Source: Longimicrobiaceae bacterium (GTDB lineage: Bacteria; Gemmatimonadota; Gemmatimonadetes; Longimicrobiales; Longimicrobiaceae). Taken from it: 25,371 nt of DNA. The notes under the pieces are model-generated. The model did not search any database and was not told where the DNA came from. It was given only the letters and a program-made list of their open reading frames with translations. The translations under genes were made by a program, and so were the position numbers. Numbering within the stretch: position 1 is the first letter of the stretch; every line of letters begins with the position of its first letter. Shown here piece after piece: positions 24,842 through 25,371 of the stretch. Location of the stretch: positions 1-25,371 of the forward strand of contig JASLAX010000090.1 in NCBI GenBank assembly GCA_030146875.1, given 5' to 3'.

Positions 24842-25219
24842 GTTCGGGCCATTCGGGGTGAGCGTGGGCGGGATGCACCTGCAGCCGGTACGGCGGGGCG
24901 CGCAGGCGGGTTTCAGCCGCGCACAGTCAGTCTAACACGCCCAGGCCCCGCAGGCACGGAGAAACGTCGTCCGCCGCGACGCCGACGGATGTCGATGGCG
25001 ATCGAAAATGTCCCCGTCGCAGAGGGTGACGAGCCCGGGATCGGCCTGGCGGAGGTTCGCCTCGCCTCCGGGTCCACGCGGGAGGGACGTCGAGCGCGAA
25101 GGAGCGCTGCCGAGGGGCACCCCCTGCTCCACCGCCGTTGCCGCGCCTGCGGCCCCTGAGGCGGAGCCGACCAGACGCCGTGTAGCTGGACGCCAGGCAG
25201 GCCACAGACGCAGACGCAG
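24842..25219. other. Gene-free region between 5S rRNA terminator and the hydrolase gene
   Basis: No frame in this stretch gives a recognisable protein or has a ribosome site. A possible extended -10 for the hydrolase gene, TGTTAGACT read on the minus strand, lies at 24929-24937, but no convincing -35 box accompanies it. Otherwise I see nothing. Confidence 0.55.
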
Positions 25220-25255
25220 AAACGCCCGCCCCAGCATGAGCTGGAGCGGGCGTTT
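25220..25255 (-). terminator. Intrinsic terminator of the rRNA operon
   Basis: A 16-bp stem (25220-25235 with 25240-25255) and a 4-nt loop follow the 5S gene. In the minus-strand RNA the only irregular pair is a G-U wobble; on the plus strand it would be an A-C mismatch, which supports the minus orientation. The stem ends in GTTT, so a short U-run is built into the 3' arm. Confidence 0.85.
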
Positions 25256-25266
25256 CTTCCATAGCA

Positions 25267-25371
<105 letters not shown>

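Overview
This is a very GC-rich bacterial chromosome segment packed with housekeeping genes. Coding is dense on both strands, start codons are often GTG or TTG, and neighbouring genes often overlap by 4 bp. The gene set points to a Gram-negative-type, high-GC environmental bacterium: two lipoprotein signals, an NtrC-type sigma-54 activator, stand-alone GGDEF regulators, a TyrZ-type tyrosyl-tRNA synthetase and a LOTUS-domain NYN protein. A Gemmatimonadota (Longimicrobium-like) source is my guess from general resemblance; nothing in the window proves it. I found no phage, IS element, CRISPR array, tRNA gene or antibiotic cluster.

Left part (1-6125): a NYN/LOTUS-type protein that runs off the left edge lies downstream of an acyl-CoA ligase, both on the minus strand. 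The ligase shares a compact divergent promoter region with a UvrD/PcrA helicase on the plus strand. A gene-free stretch of about 400 bp after the helicase holds a small palindromic repeat and two strong tandem hairpins.

Second part (6126-12846): a minus-strand run tyrS - folK - carboxylate-amine ligase - aroB starts from a clear promoter upstream of tyrS. Divergent to it is a small DUF3343 gene with its own terminator-like hairpin. A 290-bp element bounded by 34-bp inverted repeats separates this from a minus-strand pair, a YtxH-like membrane protein followed by a trehalose-6-phosphate synthase (otsA).

Third part (12975-19223): a tightly packed plus-strand operon encodes a single-domain response regulator, a REC-GGDEF diguanylate cyclase, NAD-dependent DNA ligase (ligA) and a V4R-like protein, with stop/start overlaps throughout. 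It ends at a hairpin terminator. A second packed set, ruvX - mltG - thiE, follows.

Right part (19263-25371): an NtrC-like sigma-54 response regulator (minus) has a near-consensus promoter. Divergent to it is a beta-lactamase-fold lipoprotein gene broken by an apparent one-base loss, then a GAF-GGDEF protein. Convergent to that is a large secreted beta-lactamase-fold serine hydrolase. The window ends in the 3' part of a 5S rRNA gene (minus) and a strong intrinsic terminator, so an rRNA operon lies to the right.

I see no clear new multi-gene system. The items most worth a second look are the frameshifted hydrolase, the inverted-repeat element, the overlapping divergent promoters, the signalling/ligA operon with its V4R-like protein, and MltG as a predicted lipoprotein.
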